Positions 54,980 to 63,561 of a stretch of 64,000 nt of DNA are shown piece by piece (within the stretch, counting starts at the first letter, position 1; every line of letters begins with the position of its first letter). Source of the DNA: Stutzerimonas urumqiensis (GTDB lineage: Bacteria > Pseudomonadota > Gammaproteobacteria > Pseudomonadales > Pseudomonadaceae); the NCBI RefSeq assembly GCF_003640395.1, contig NZ_RBZQ01000009.1, forward strand, positions 1 to 64,000. The letters are read 5' to 3'. The position numbers and the translations under genes were made by a program. The notes beneath the pieces were generated by a model. It worked only from the letters and a program-made list of their open reading frames with translations, was not told the origin of the DNA and did no database searches.

Positions 54980-55666
54980 TCAAGCCGTCGCGGCGATCGC
55001 GACCGGCGGCGCGACGCGACAGGCGTGGTAGAGCGTGACGTGCCGAAACTCCGCTGGCTCGGCCAGATCCGGCCAGGTGCAGGCTTCGAACTGCGCCAGG
55101 CGGCTGTACAGCGGATGGGCGAAGTCGCGCACCCGCGAGTCCGCCACCAGCGCTTCGCGGCCGCGCGTCAGGAAGTGGTCGAGCAGCGGCAGGTTGGCGC
55201 GATCGTAGAGGACGTCGGCCACGATGATCAGGTCGTAACGGTCGGCTTCCGCGAAGAAATCCGCGCTGAAGCCAAGCTGCACACCGTTGAGCTCGGCATT
55301 CGCCCGGCAGGCCGCGAGCGCCAGCGGATCGAGGTCGCAGGCCACGACCTCGGCGGCGCCGGCCCTGGCGGCGGCAATGGCGGCCACGCCCGAGCCCGCG
55401 CCGAAATCCAGCACCCGCTTGCCTCGGACGCGCGCCGGCTGCTCGGCGATCCAGCGTGCCAGCACCAGGCCGCTCGCCCAGCAGAAGCACCAGTAGGGCG
55501 GCTCGTCGAGGATGCGTCGGGTCTCATCGACGTCGAAGGCGCGATCCATGTTGGCGGCGTCGATCAGCCACAGGCGCAGGTCCGTGCCCGGCAACGGCGT
55601 GTCGACCAGCCGGGCGCCGCCCAGCAGGCCGGCGAGCGCCGTTTGCAGGGTCTGCAGTGAACTCAT
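54980..55666 (-). CDS. Class I SAM-dependent methyltransferase, possible ETF-beta/protein lysine type
   Basis: The 228-residue protein has the SAM-binding motif VLDFGAGSG (85-93) and the acidic motif CDLDP (110-114), then IIVADVLYD in place of the catalytic motif. The order and the N-terminal PYWCFCWASG resemble the METTL20/Nnt1-like family that methylates proteins such as ETF-beta. The real substrate is unknown. It overlaps the lipoprotein gene by 4 bases. Confidence 0.82.
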   Translation of the reverse strand: MSSLQTLQTALAGLLGGARLVDTPLPGTDLRLWLIDAANMDRAFDVDETRRILDEPPYWCFCWASGLVLARWIAEQPARVRGKRVLDFGAGSGVAAIAAARAGAAEVVACDLDPLALAACRANAELNGVQLGFSADFFAEADRYDLIIVADVLYDRANLPLLDHFLTRGREALVADSRVRDFAHPLYSRLAQFEACTWPDLAEPAEFRHVTLYHACRVAPPVAIAATA

Positions 55667-56088
55667 GGTGCCGGCACGACACGCAGCGAGCCCAGCGCCT
55701 GGCTGGTCGAGCGTGGAATGCTGCGCGCCGGCAATCGGTGCGTCAGCGTGCCGGCCTGGGTGACCCGGCCACGCAGCTCGACGTGATCGCCCTGCTCGAA
55801 CACCTCGGGGTTGAACTTGAGGACGAACGGCAGCTCGCCGCCGCGGCCTTTCAGGCGCAGGTTGCTCAGCAGCCGATCGGGTCGTTGCTTCGCATCGACG
55901 ATGATCAGCGCCAGCTCGACCTCGGCACCGGCCGGGACGTCGAGCAGGCTGCCGCTCAGGCTGTTGAGCGGCTTGGTGTCGGGTGCGATGGTGATCGTTT
56001 CGGCCGGCGGCGGAGGGGCTGGTTCGGGCGTGGCGCAGCCGGCGATCGCGGCCAGCAGGACAGTCGGCAGAAGCGGGCGTAGGGTCAC
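55663..56088 (-). CDS. YbaY-type lipoprotein
   Basis: From GTG 56088 the product has 141 residues with a short signal peptide and lipobox IAGC (15-18), so Cys18 would be lipidated. The remainder (about 35-135) is a small beta domain with SGSLLDVPAGAEVELALII, matching the YbaY/YscW-like fold. GTG is chosen because GAGGA lies 8 bases upstream and the lipobox then sits at the right distance. The role is unknown. It heads the minus-strand operon with the methyltransferase and ThpR. Confidence 0.8.
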   Translation of the reverse strand: MTLRPLLPTVLLAAIAGCATPEPAPPPPAETITIAPDTKPLNSLSGSLLDVPAGAEVELALIIVDAKQRPDRLLSNLRLKGRGGELPFVLKFNPEVFEQGDHVELRGRVTQAGTLTHRLPARSIPRSTSQALGSLRVVPAP

Positions 56089-56121
56089 GGACGGCGTCCT
56101 CGCGAAGGCGGTTTGCGGGCT

Positions 56122-56172
56122 TGTATAGCAGCAATCCCGCCGGCTTGTCTTGCCGACCGGATGCGCTACCAT
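56122..56172. promoter_or_regulatory. Overlapping divergent promoters for the YbaY-type gene and nrdR
   Basis: On the minus strand an extended -10 TGCTATACA (56122-56130) would serve the lipoprotein gene. On the plus strand TTGTCT (56145-56150) and TACCAT (56167-56172) with 16-base spacing could serve nrdR. Both are imperfect. Confidence 0.4.
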
Positions 56173-56203
56173 GCCCGTCCCGACGTCTGACCAGCCCGCC
56201 TTC

Positions 56204-56668
56204 ATGCACTGTCCCTTCTGTACCGCGCACGACACCAAGGTGATCGATTCCCGGCTCGTCGCCGAGGGCGATCAGGTGCGCCGCCGGCGTGAATGCCTGG
56301 CCTGTGGCGAGCGCTTCACCACCTTCGAAACGGCCGAGCTGGTCATGCCGCGGCTGATCAAGCAGGACGGCAGCCGCCAGCCCTTCGACGAAGACAAGCT
56401 GCGCGCCGGCATGCAGCGCGCGCTGGAAAAGCGCCCGGTCAGCGTCGAGCGTCTCGAAGAGGCCATCGTCCATATCAAGCACAAGCTGCGTGCCACCGGC
56501 GAGCGCGAAATCAAGTCGCGCGTGCTCGGCGAACTGGTGATGGCCGAGCTGCAGAAGCTCGACGAGGTCGCCTACATCCGCTTCGCGTCCGTCTACCGGC
56601 GCTTCCAGGACCTCAACGAATTCCGCGAGGAAATCGAGCGCCTGTCGCGCGAGCCCTCGAAAGCCTGA
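56204..56668 (+). CDS. nrdR: Transcriptional repressor NrdR
   Basis: NrdR represses ribonucleotide reductase genes by sensing ATP/dATP. The 154-residue protein has a zinc ribbon with Cys3, Cys6, Cys31 and Cys34 and an ATP-cone domain (about 49-139). The start is ATG 56204 (MHCPFC), since any upstream extension would displace the zinc ribbon. Its stop overlaps the ribD ATG by one base, a conserved pairing in proteobacteria. Confidence 0.96.
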   Translation: MHCPFCTAHDTKVIDSRLVAEGDQVRRRRECLACGERFTTFETAELVMPRLIKQDGSRQPFDEDKLRAGMQRALEKRPVSVERLEEAIVHIKHKLRATGEREIKSRVLGELVMAELQKLDEVAYIRFASVYRRFQDLNEFREEIERLSREPSKA

Positions 56669-57780
56669 TGGCCAATTCCGACCAGGCCTGGATGGCGCGA
56701 GCGGTTCAGCTGGCGCGCAAGGGGCTGTATTCCACCCATCCCAATCCGCGGGTTGGCTGCGTCATCGTCAAGGACGGCGTCGCCGTCGGCGAAGGCTGGC
56801 ACCCGTTCGCCGGCGAGCCGCACGCCGAGGTGCACGCGCTGCGCCAGGCCGGTGCGGCGGCGAAGGGCGCCACCGCCTACGTCACGCTCGAGCCCTGCAG
56901 CCACTTCGGCCGCACGCCGCCCTGCGCCGACGGCCTGGTCGAGGCCGGCGTGGCGCGCGTGGTTGCCGCCATGCAGGACCCGAATCCCCAGGTGGCCGGT
57001 CGCGGCCTGGCCCGGCTGCGCGCCGCCGGTATCGAGGTCGCCAGCGGCATGCTGGAAGCCGAGGCGCGCGCGCTCAACCCGGGCTTCATCAAGCGCATGG
57101 AAACCGGCCTGCCGTTCGTGCGCCTCAAGCTGGCGATGAGCCTCGACGGACGCACCGCGATGGCCAGCGGCGAAAGCCAGTGGATCACCGGACCGGCCGC
57201 ACGCCGCGAGGTGCAGCGCCTGCGCGCGCAATCCAGCGTGGTGCTCAGCGGCGCCGACACCGTGCTGATGGACGATGCCCGGCTCACGGTTCGCGCCGAC
57301 GAGCTGGGGCTGGATGACGAACTGACCGCGCTGGCGCTGCGCCGGCCGCCGCTGCGCGTGCTGATCGACGGCCGCGGACGGGTGCCACTGGACGCCACCT
57401 TCTTTCGTGCCGGCCCGAGCCTGGTGGTTGGCCTCGCCGGGGTGCGCGCCGACGGCTACCACGCGGCCGGCCACGAGTGGCTCGCGCTGCCCGGCGCCGA
57501 GGGGCAGGTCGACCTCGATGCCTTGCTGCGTGAGCTGGGCCGCCGCGGCGTCAACGAGGTGCTGGTCGAAGCCGGGCCGCGGCTGGCCGGCGCCTTCGCC
57601 CGGCTCGGACGGGTCGACGAATTCCATCTCTTCATGGCGGGCAAGCTGATGGGCTCGGCGGCCCGGCCCTTGCTGGATTGGCCGCTGGCGCGCATGGCCG
57701 AGGCGCCGGCATTGCAGATCAAGGACATCCGCGCGTTCGGTGAAGACTGGCGAATCCTGGCGGTGCCGGTGCCTGCCTGA
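56668..57780 (+). CDS. ribD: Bifunctional riboflavin deaminase/reductase RibD
   Basis: RibD performs the deamination and side-chain reduction steps of riboflavin synthesis. The 370-residue protein has the zinc deaminase domain (1-145; HAE at 52-54, and PCSHFGRTPPC with Cys77 and Cys86) and a reductase domain of DHFR type (about 148-365; LKLAMSLDGRTA, ITGPAARREVQRLRA). It is coupled to nrdR by TGATG. No other riboflavin gene follows in the window, unlike many pseudomonads where ribE and ribBA lie downstream. Confidence 0.96.
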   Translation: MANSDQAWMARAVQLARKGLYSTHPNPRVGCVIVKDGVAVGEGWHPFAGEPHAEVHALRQAGAAAKGATAYVTLEPCSHFGRTPPCADGLVEAGVARVVAAMQDPNPQVAGRGLARLRAAGIEVASGMLEAEARALNPGFIKRMETGLPFVRLKLAMSLDGRTAMASGESQWITGPAARREVQRLRAQSSVVLSGADTVLMDDARLTVRADELGLDDELTALALRRPPLRVLIDGRGRVPLDATFFRAGPSLVVGLAGVRADGYHAAGHEWLALPGAEGQVDLDALLRELGRRGVNEVLVEAGPRLAGAFARLGRVDEFHLFMAGKLMGSAARPLLDWPLARMAEAPALQIKDIRAFGEDWRILAVPVPA

Positions 57781-57819
57781 CGCCTTTGGCGTGGGGGCGG
57801 TAACCAGCCGGGCGGTGAC

Positions 57820-57849
57820 GAGGCTGCGCCGTTATCCGCCCTACGGGTT
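57820..57849. repeat. REP-like fragment between ribD and the flavoprotein gene
   Basis: The minus strand reads CCCGTAGGGCGGATAACGGC, which resembles the GTAGGGTGGATAACG repeats common between genes in the P. stutzeri group. Only one copy is visible, and it carries the stop codon of the flavoprotein gene. A genome-wide search is needed to call it a repeat. Confidence 0.4.
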
Positions 57850-59073
57850 GCGCCCGGCGAGCCAGTCGAGCATGCCCCGTCCGGCCGCCCGACCGCTGGC
57901 GAAGCAGGCGCTGAGCAGGTAGCCGCCGGTCGGCGCTTCCCAGTCGAGCATCTCGCCGGCACAGAACACGCCCGGCCGCAGGCGCAGCATCGATCGCTCG
58001 TCGAGCGCCTCGAAGGGCACGCCACCGGCGCTGCTGATCGCCTCGTCTAGGGGGCGGGCTCGAACCAGCGTTATCGGCAGCGCCTTGATCGCATTCGCCA
58101 GGGCGGGCACGTCGTCCCACACCGGGCGGTCGGTCAGTTCCCGCAGCAGCGCGGCCTTGACGCCGTCCAGACGCAGCTGGCGGCGCAGATGGTTGGCCAT
58201 CGATTGCGAGCCGCGCGGCCTGGCGAGGGCCTGTTCGACCGCGCCCAGGGTGCGATCCGGCAGCAGGTCCATCCGCACCGTGGCGTGTCCATGTACCCGA
58301 ATCTGCTCGCGAATCTCGGCCGACAGCGCATAGACGAGGCTGCCCTCCAGCCCGCGCGCGGTCAGCACGCACTCGCCTTTGCGCGACGGGCCGTCGGCCA
58401 GCGCCAGGCCGATGCCCTTGAGCGGGGCGCCGGCGAATCGCTCGACCAGCAGCGCGCTCCAGGCGTCGACCTCGAAGCCGCAGTTGGCGGGCTTGAGCGG
58501 TGCGATCGACACGCCGAACGCTTCGAGCAGCCCGACCCAGGCGCCATCCGAGCCCAGGCGCGCCCAGCTGCCGCCGCCGAGGGCGAGCAGAACGGCGTCG
58601 GCCTCGGCCTGTCGTTCGCCGTCCGGGGTGGTGAAGCGCAGCGCACCGTCGGGCGCCCAGCCCAGCCAGCGGTGGCGCGTATGGAAGGTGACGCCGGCGT
58701 CGCGGAGCCGCTTGAGCCAGGCGCGCAGCAGCGGGGCGGCCTTCATCTCCGTCGGGAAGACCCGCCCCGAGCTGCCGACGAAGGTGTCGATGCCCAGCCC
58801 GTGGATCCACTCGCGCAGAACGGCTGGCGGAAAGGGGTCGAGCAGCCGCCGGACTTCATCCGCGCGCTCGCGATAGCGGCCGACGAACGCGTCGTAGGGC
58901 TCGGCGTGGGTGATGTTCATGCCGCCGACGCCGGCCAGCAGGAATTTGCGGCCCACCGAGGGCATGGCGTCATAGAGGTCGACCGCCACGCCGGCGCTGG
59001 CGAGGACTTCGGCGGCCATCAGGCCGGCGGGGCCGCCGCCGATGACGGCGACGCGGTGGGGGGCTTGTTTCAT
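57841..59073 (-). CDS. FAD-binding flavoprotein, TIGR03862/HI0933-like family
   Basis: The 410-residue protein has an N-terminal FAD-binding Rossmann motif IGGGPAGLMAAEVL (11-24), the SGRVFPTEMKAAPLL motif and a C-terminal FCAGEMLDWEAPTGGYLLS segment typical of the HI0933 family of flavoproteins. The physiological reaction is unknown; some relatives are annotated aminoacetone oxidase. ATG 59073 gives the expected MKQAPHRVAVIGGG start. Monocistronic between convergent ribD and a co-directional deacetylase gene. Confidence 0.85.
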   Translation of the reverse strand: MKQAPHRVAVIGGGPAGLMAAEVLASAGVAVDLYDAMPSVGRKFLLAGVGGMNITHAEPYDAFVGRYRERADEVRRLLDPFPPAVLREWIHGLGIDTFVGSSGRVFPTEMKAAPLLRAWLKRLRDAGVTFHTRHRWLGWAPDGALRFTTPDGERQAEADAVLLALGGGSWARLGSDGAWVGLLEAFGVSIAPLKPANCGFEVDAWSALLVERFAGAPLKGIGLALADGPSRKGECVLTARGLEGSLVYALSAEIREQIRVHGHATVRMDLLPDRTLGAVEQALARPRGSQSMANHLRRQLRLDGVKAALLRELTDRPVWDDVPALANAIKALPITLVRARPLDEAISSAGGVPFEALDERSMLRLRPGVFCAGEMLDWEAPTGGYLLSACFASGRAAGRGMLDWLAGRNP

Positions 59074-59143
59074 GGTCGGGCCTGCAATGCGGGGCGCCAT
59101 TGTAGCGGCCTGCCGGGCCGCGGCCACTGGCGGCGCGCCTGGC

Positions 59144-60067
59144 TCAACGGCCGAGCCCGAACTGCGTCCACATCCGTTGCGAGCTGTGGTGCAGGATGCC
59201 GTGGCGACGGGCGAGCGCGGCGCGGTCCTTGTCGTAACCGCCGCCGATCACGCCGACCACGGGAATGTCGCGACCGAGGCAATGCTCGATGACCCGGCAA
59301 TCGCGTGCGGCCAGGCCCTCGTCGGTGAGTTGCAGCAGGCCGAGCGCGTCGTCGCGGTGCACGTCGACGCCCGCATCGTAGATCACCAGGTCGGGCTGGT
59401 AGATCGGCAACAGGTAGCCGAGGGTGTCATCGACCACCTGCAGGTAGGCCTGGTCGCCCATCCCCGGCGGCAGCCCGATGTCCCAGTCGCTGCGCGCCTT
59501 GCGGACGGGGAAGTTCTTCTCGCAGTGCAGCGACACGGTGACGGCGTCGGGCACCTCTTCCAGCAGGCGTGCGGTGCCGTCGCCCTGGTGCACGTCGCAG
59601 TCGAAGATCAGTACCCGGCCGACCCGTCCCTGCTCGAGCAGGGACAGCGCGATGATCGCCAGGTCGTTGAAGATGCAGAAACCCGAGGCGTGGTCGCGAT
59701 GCGCATGGTGCGTGCCGCCGGCCAGGTGACAGGCCAGCCCATGTTTCAGCGCCTGGTCCGCCGCCAGCAGCGAGCCGCCGACCGCGCGCACGGTGCGCCG
59801 CGCCAGTTCCGGCGACCACGGCAGGCCGAGCCGGCGAAGCTCCTCGCGGGTCATGTCGCCGGTGCAGTAGCGATCCACGTAGCCGGCGTCATGGGCGAGG
59901 GTGAGCAGCTCGCGCGGACAGAGGTCGGGGCGCAACAGCGCCTCGTCGGTGGTCAGGCCGCTATCGACCAGGTGGTCGCGCAAGAGCCGGAACTTCTCCA
60001 TCGGGAAGCGATGCCCGGGTGGCAGCGCAGGGCTGTAATCCTCGTGATAGACCAGCGGCAACGGCAT
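59144..60067 (-). CDS. Histone-deacetylase-like zinc amidohydrolase
   Basis: The 307-residue protein is a class II-like arginase/deacetylase superfamily member. It has the His pair in GGTHHAHRD (117-125), zinc ligands in DCDVHQGDGT (Asp158, His160) and Asp235 of DAGVDVH, and a GGGY active-site Tyr near residue 280. In bacteria such enzymes act on acetylated polyamines or other small molecules; the substrate is not predictable. It is divergent from tesB across 237 bases. Confidence 0.9.
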   Translation of the reverse strand: MPLPLVYHEDYSPALPPGHRFPMEKFRLLRDHLVDSGLTTDEALLRPDLCPRELLTLAHDAGYVDRYCTGDMTREELRRLGLPWSPELARRTVRAVGGSLLAADQALKHGLACHLAGGTHHAHRDHASGFCIFNDLAIIALSLLEQGRVGRVLIFDCDVHQGDGTARLLEEVPDAVTVSLHCEKNFPVRKARSDWDIGLPPGMGDQAYLQVVDDTLGYLLPIYQPDLVIYDAGVDVHRDDALGLLQLTDEGLAARDCRVIEHCLGRDIPVVGVIGGGYDKDRAALARRHGILHHSSQRMWTQFGLGR

Positions 60068-60304
60068 GGGTTACGACTCGACAAGGCGGCGCGCCAGTAT
60101 GGCCGTCGCGCGCAACGCCCCTCAAGCAGGCCCGCGGGACGACGTCCGTCGCCGCGCTCCTCGGCGTCGCCGCCCGGCACATGCCTGAGCCGCGCGCGTC
60201 CGGCCCGGATCGGCGGGCGCGTATAGGCTCACATGGCGATGGAGCGCTGCCGGGCGAAGCCTTACCATTGCCGGCCTGCCCGTGCCCTCACAAGGAAGCC
60301 CCCA

Positions 60305-61171
60305 ATGTCCCAGATACTCGAAGCCCTGGTGGACCTGCTGTCGCTGGAGCCGATCGAGGAGAACCTCTTTCGCGGCAACTCGCAGGATCTAGGGTTCCGC
60401 CAGCTGTTCGGCGGCCAGGTGCTCGGCCAGGCGCTGTCGGCCGCCAGCCAGACGGTCGATCCGGCGCGTCACGTGCACTCGTTGCACGGCTACTTCCTGC
60501 GCCCCGGCGATGCCCAGCTGCCGGTCGTCTACCTGGTCGACCGCGTGCGCGATGGCGGCAGCTTCACCACCCGCCGCGTCAGCGCGGTGCAGAAGGGCCA
60601 GACCATCTTCACCTGCAGCGCCTCGTTTCAGATCGTCGAGGAAGGCTTCGAGCATCAGTTGCAGATGCCCGAAGTCGTCGGCCCGGAAGGCCTGCCGAAC
60701 GAAACCGAGCTGGCGGCGCAGGTCGCGCACCTGTTCCCGGAAAAGATGCGCGAGAAGTTCCTCTGCCCGAAGCCGGTCGAAATCCGCCCGGTGACCTACC
60801 AGAACCCGCTCGATCCGCAGCCGATGGAGCCGATCAAGCACGCCTGGTTCCGCGCCGACGGCACGCTTCCCGACAACGCGGCGCTGCACAAGTACCTGCT
60901 GGCCTACGCGTCGGACTTCGGCTTCATCGGCACCGCGTTGCAGCCGCATGCCGTGACCTTCTGGCAGCCCTACATGCAGCTCGCCAGCCTCGATCACGCC
61001 ATCTGGTTCCACCGTGAGGTGCGCGCCGACGAATGGCTGCTGTACACCTCCGACTCGCCGTGGGCGGGCGCCGGACGCGGTTTCGCCCGCGGCAGCATCT
61101 TCAACCGCCAGGGGCAGCTGGTCGCCTCGGTGGCGCAGGAAGGGCTGGTCAGAAAGCGCAGCCCGCAATGA
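60305..61171 (+). CDS. tesB: Acyl-CoA thioesterase II TesB
   Basis: TesB hydrolyses medium and long acyl-CoA esters. The 288-residue product has two hotdog domains, with FGGQVLGQAL in the first and ASLDHAIWFH with the catalytic Asp in the second. ATG 60305 is chosen (MSQILEALVDLL) over an upstream in-frame ATG at 60233. The stop overlaps the HAD gene start (ATGA), so the two are coupled. Confidence 0.95.
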   Translation: MSQILEALVDLLSLEPIEENLFRGNSQDLGFRQLFGGQVLGQALSAASQTVDPARHVHSLHGYFLRPGDAQLPVVYLVDRVRDGGSFTTRRVSAVQKGQTIFTCSASFQIVEEGFEHQLQMPEVVGPEGLPNETELAAQVAHLFPEKMREKFLCPKPVEIRPVTYQNPLDPQPMEPIKHAWFRADGTLPDNAALHKYLLAYASDFGFIGTALQPHAVTFWQPYMQLASLDHAIWFHREVRADEWLLYTSDSPWAGAGRGFARGSIFNRQGQLVASVAQEGLVRKRSPQ

Positions 61172-61782
61172 GCCACGCCCTGGCCGCCGCGACGCATTGG
61201 GTGTTCGACATGGACGGCACCCTGACGATCGCCGTGCATGATTTCGCGGCGATCCGGCGGGCGCTCGACATCCCCGCGGACGACGACATCCTGCATCACC
61301 TGGCCGCGCTGCCCCCGGACGAGGCGGCGCCCAAGCGCGCCTGGCTGCTGGAACACGAGCGGGAACTGGCCTACGCCGCGCGCCCGGCGCAAGGGGCTCG
61401 TGCGCTGCTGCATGCGCTACGCGCGCGGGGCTGTCGGCTCGGCGTGCTGACCCGCAATGCGCGCGAGCTGGCGCAGGTCACGCTGGAGGCGGTCGGGATG
61501 GGCGACTGCTTCGCGCCCGACGACGTGCTGGGCCGCGACGAAGCCCCGCCCAAGCCCGATCCGGGCGGGCTGCTGAAACTCGCCGATCGCTGGCAGGTAG
61601 CGGCGAACACGCTGGTGATGGTCGGCGACTACCGCTTCGATCTCGAGTGCGCGCGCGCCGCCGGTGCTCGCGGCGTGCTGGTCAACCTGCCGGGCAACCC
61701 CTGGCCGGCGCTGGCCGATGCGCATGCGGTCGACTGCGCCGCGCTGCTGGCCGAGCTGGAGCGCTGCTGGTCGGCGGGCTGA
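61168..61782 (+). CDS. HAD-superfamily phosphatase, phosphoglycolate-phosphatase-like
   Basis: The 204-residue protein has HAD motif I DMDGT (14-18, nucleophile Asp14), motif II in VLTRN, motif III lysine in PPKPDP and motif IV GDYRFDLECAR. The cap is of the C1 helical type. The substrate is unknown; it may be a phosphoglycolate- or nucleotide-type phosphatase. It is translationally coupled to tesB through a 4-base overlap. Confidence 0.88.
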   Translation: MSHALAAATHWVFDMDGTLTIAVHDFAAIRRALDIPADDDILHHLAALPPDEAAPKRAWLLEHERELAYAARPAQGARALLHALRARGCRLGVLTRNARELAQVTLEAVGMGDCFAPDDVLGRDEAPPKPDPGGLLKLADRWQVAANTLVMVGDYRFDLECARAAGARGVLVNLPGNPWPALADAHAVDCAALLAELERCWSAG

Positions 61783-61809
61783 GCCTTCGTTCATCAAGCG
61801 CCCGCCGGG

Positions 61810-62685
61810 CTACAGCGTGGCGGCCTCGAAGGTGTTGCAGCGCTCCGGCGCGCCGCTCTCGAAGCCATTGCGGAACCAGCGCACGCGCTGCTCGGAGGTG
61901 CCGTGGGTGAAGGCGTCCGGCACCACCCGACCCTGCGAACGCCGTTGCAGGCGATCGTCGCCGATGGCGCTGGCGGCGTTCAGCGCTTCCTCGACATCGC
62001 CGGGCTCCAGCCACTGGTGGCGACGCTGCGCGTGATAGGCCCAGACGCCGGCGAGGCAGTCGGCCTGCAATTCCTGGCGCACCAGCAGGCCGTTGTCGCC
62101 CTCCAGCTGCACGCCGCGCTGCCGCGCCGCCTGGATATCCTGCGAGACGCCGAGCAGCGTCTGCACGTGATGGCCGACCTCATGGGTGATGACATAGGCC
62201 TGGGCGAAGTCGCCGGCGGCCGAGAATCGCTCGGCCATCTCATCGAAGAACGACAGGTCGAGGTAGACCTGCTCATCGCCGGGGCAATAGAACGGACCGG
62301 TCGCCGAGGTCGCGAAGCCGCAGGCGGAGTTCACGCCCTGGCGAAACAGGATCAGCCGTGGCTCGCGATACGGCGCGCCGGCCTGCTGGAACAGCGCGCC
62401 CCAGGTGTCTTCGGTATCGCCGAGGATGGCGCGGACGAACTCGACCTCGGGTTCGGCGACCGGCGGCGGTCCGGCGCCTTCGGTAGATACCGGGGCCGTG
62501 GCGACCGGTCCTTCGCCAGCGAGCTGATCGAGCACCTGGATCGGGTCCTGCCCCAGCAACAGGCTCAGCGCGACGACGATCACCACGCCGCCCAGGCCCA
62601 GCCCCCCACCGATCTTCAGCCCGCGCCCTGACCGCCCGCGGGCATCCACTACGTTGTCGCTGCGACGTGCCTTTTGCCAGCGCAT
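61810..62685 (-). CDS. Neutral zinc metallopeptidase, YpfJ/KPN_00124 family
   Basis: The 291-residue protein has a cytoplasmic N-terminus, one membrane helix (about 25-45) and a periplasmic domain with the zinc motif HEVGHH (168-173) and a distal Glu/Asp region (RQELQADCLAG). It is of the neutral zinc metallopeptidase family whose substrate is not known. It converges with the HAD gene. Confidence 0.9.
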   Translation of the reverse strand: MRWQKARRSDNVVDARGRSGRGLKIGGGLGLGGVVIVVALSLLLGQDPIQVLDQLAGEGPVATAPVSTEGAGPPPVAEPEVEFVRAILGDTEDTWGALFQQAGAPYREPRLILFRQGVNSACGFATSATGPFYCPGDEQVYLDLSFFDEMAERFSAAGDFAQAYVITHEVGHHVQTLLGVSQDIQAARQRGVQLEGDNGLLVRQELQADCLAGVWAYHAQRRHQWLEPGDVEEALNAASAIGDDRLQRRSQGRVVPDAFTHGTSEQRVRWFRNGFESGAPERCNTFEAATL

Positions 62686-62808
62686 GAGGTCTCCCGGCCG
62701 TTTGCGGTGCCGCCGGCAGGATTCCGAGCGGCGTTACCATCGAAGCAAACGACCCTGGCGACAGCGCAAAGGTTCGCGTCGGCCGGCTATGGCCAGGGCT
62801 CGGAGATC

Positions 62809-62850
62809 GGGCGAGGGCGCGAGCGAGGGAAAGGGAAGGCAGGGAAAGGG
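62809..62850 (+). other. G-quadruplex-capable purine-rich tract
   Basis: On the plus strand GGG runs lie at 62809-62811, 62815-62817, 62827-62829, 62833-62835, 62842-62844 and 62848-62850. The last four, with loops of 3, 6 and 3 bases, satisfy the standard G3 quadruplex pattern. The tract lies in the gap between the metallopeptidase and DUF411 genes. Confidence 0.55.
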
Positions 62851-62871
62851 CGAGGCGATGGGCGCGAGGAA

Positions 62872-62895
62872 GCGCCGGCCCGCGATGGCCGGCGC
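62872..62895 (-). terminator. GC-rich hairpin after the DUF411 gene
   Basis: GCGCCGGCC (62872-62880) pairs perfectly with GGCCGGCGC (62887-62895) around CGCGAT, 8 bases beyond the DUF411 stop on the minus strand. The T tract after it is weak, so it may be only an RNA-stabilising hairpin. Confidence 0.45.
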
Positions 62896-62902
62896 AGGCG
62901 GA

Positions 62903-63337
62903 TCAGCGGGCCGGGTATTCGGCCAGCACCTGTTCCCCGTTCGATTCGGTCAGGCCGATGACCTGATAGGCATCCTGGCGGTCGCCCATATCCATGCCGG
63001 GCGAGCCGGCGGGCATGCCGGGCACCGCGGCGCCGATGAGGTCGTCGCGCTTGACCAGCTCGCGGACCTCGCTGGCCGGTACGTGCCCTTCGACGAACTT
63101 GCCGTCGATCACGCCGGTGTGGCACGAGCCCAGGCGATGCGGCACGCCCTGCGCGGTTTTGAAGGCGGCCATGTCCGACTCGACGTGATCGCGCACCACG
63201 AAGCCGTTGCTCTCCAGGTGCTTGATCCACGCCTTGCAGCAGCCGCAGTTGGGGTCGCGATGGACGTCGATGGTGAGGGGCTCGGCAGCCTGGGCGAGAC
63301 CGGCGAACAATGTGGCAACGAGCAGAAGACGGCGCAT
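62903..63337 (-). CDS. DUF411 periplasmic metal-binding protein
   Basis: The 144-residue product has a signal peptide (to about AQA, 15-17) and the CGCC motif (31-34) in PNCGCCKAWIKHLE, with later conserved HRLGSCHTGVIDG and GHVP stretches, all typical of DUF411. Members are often beside copper-resistance genes and are thought to bind copper. No copper gene is adjacent here. It diverges from the DUF4345-type gene at 63562. Confidence 0.88.
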   Translation of the reverse strand: MRRLLLVATLFAGLAQAAEPLTIDVHRDPNCGCCKAWIKHLESNGFVVRDHVESDMAAFKTAQGVPHRLGSCHTGVIDGKFVEGHVPASEVRELVKRDDLIGAAVPGMPAGSPGMDMGDRQDAYQVIGLTESNGEQVLAEYPAR

Positions 63338-63561
63338 GGCGGCTCCGAAGGTGAGTGGAACGCGGCCAGCATAGCGGCACCCGGGCGAGGCTCAAGGGGC
63401 AGTTGTCGGCAAGATGTGTCCAGGGCCTGCGCAGGGCTGCGACCGATCGTCTCGGTCCGGCCGAACGAGGCGCAGGGCGAACGAAACGCCGTTTGTCGGG
63501 TCTTCTAGCTCACCCGTAAAGGATGCCCCGCGTCGGGGTTGCGCTATCGGCGGAGGAAAGC

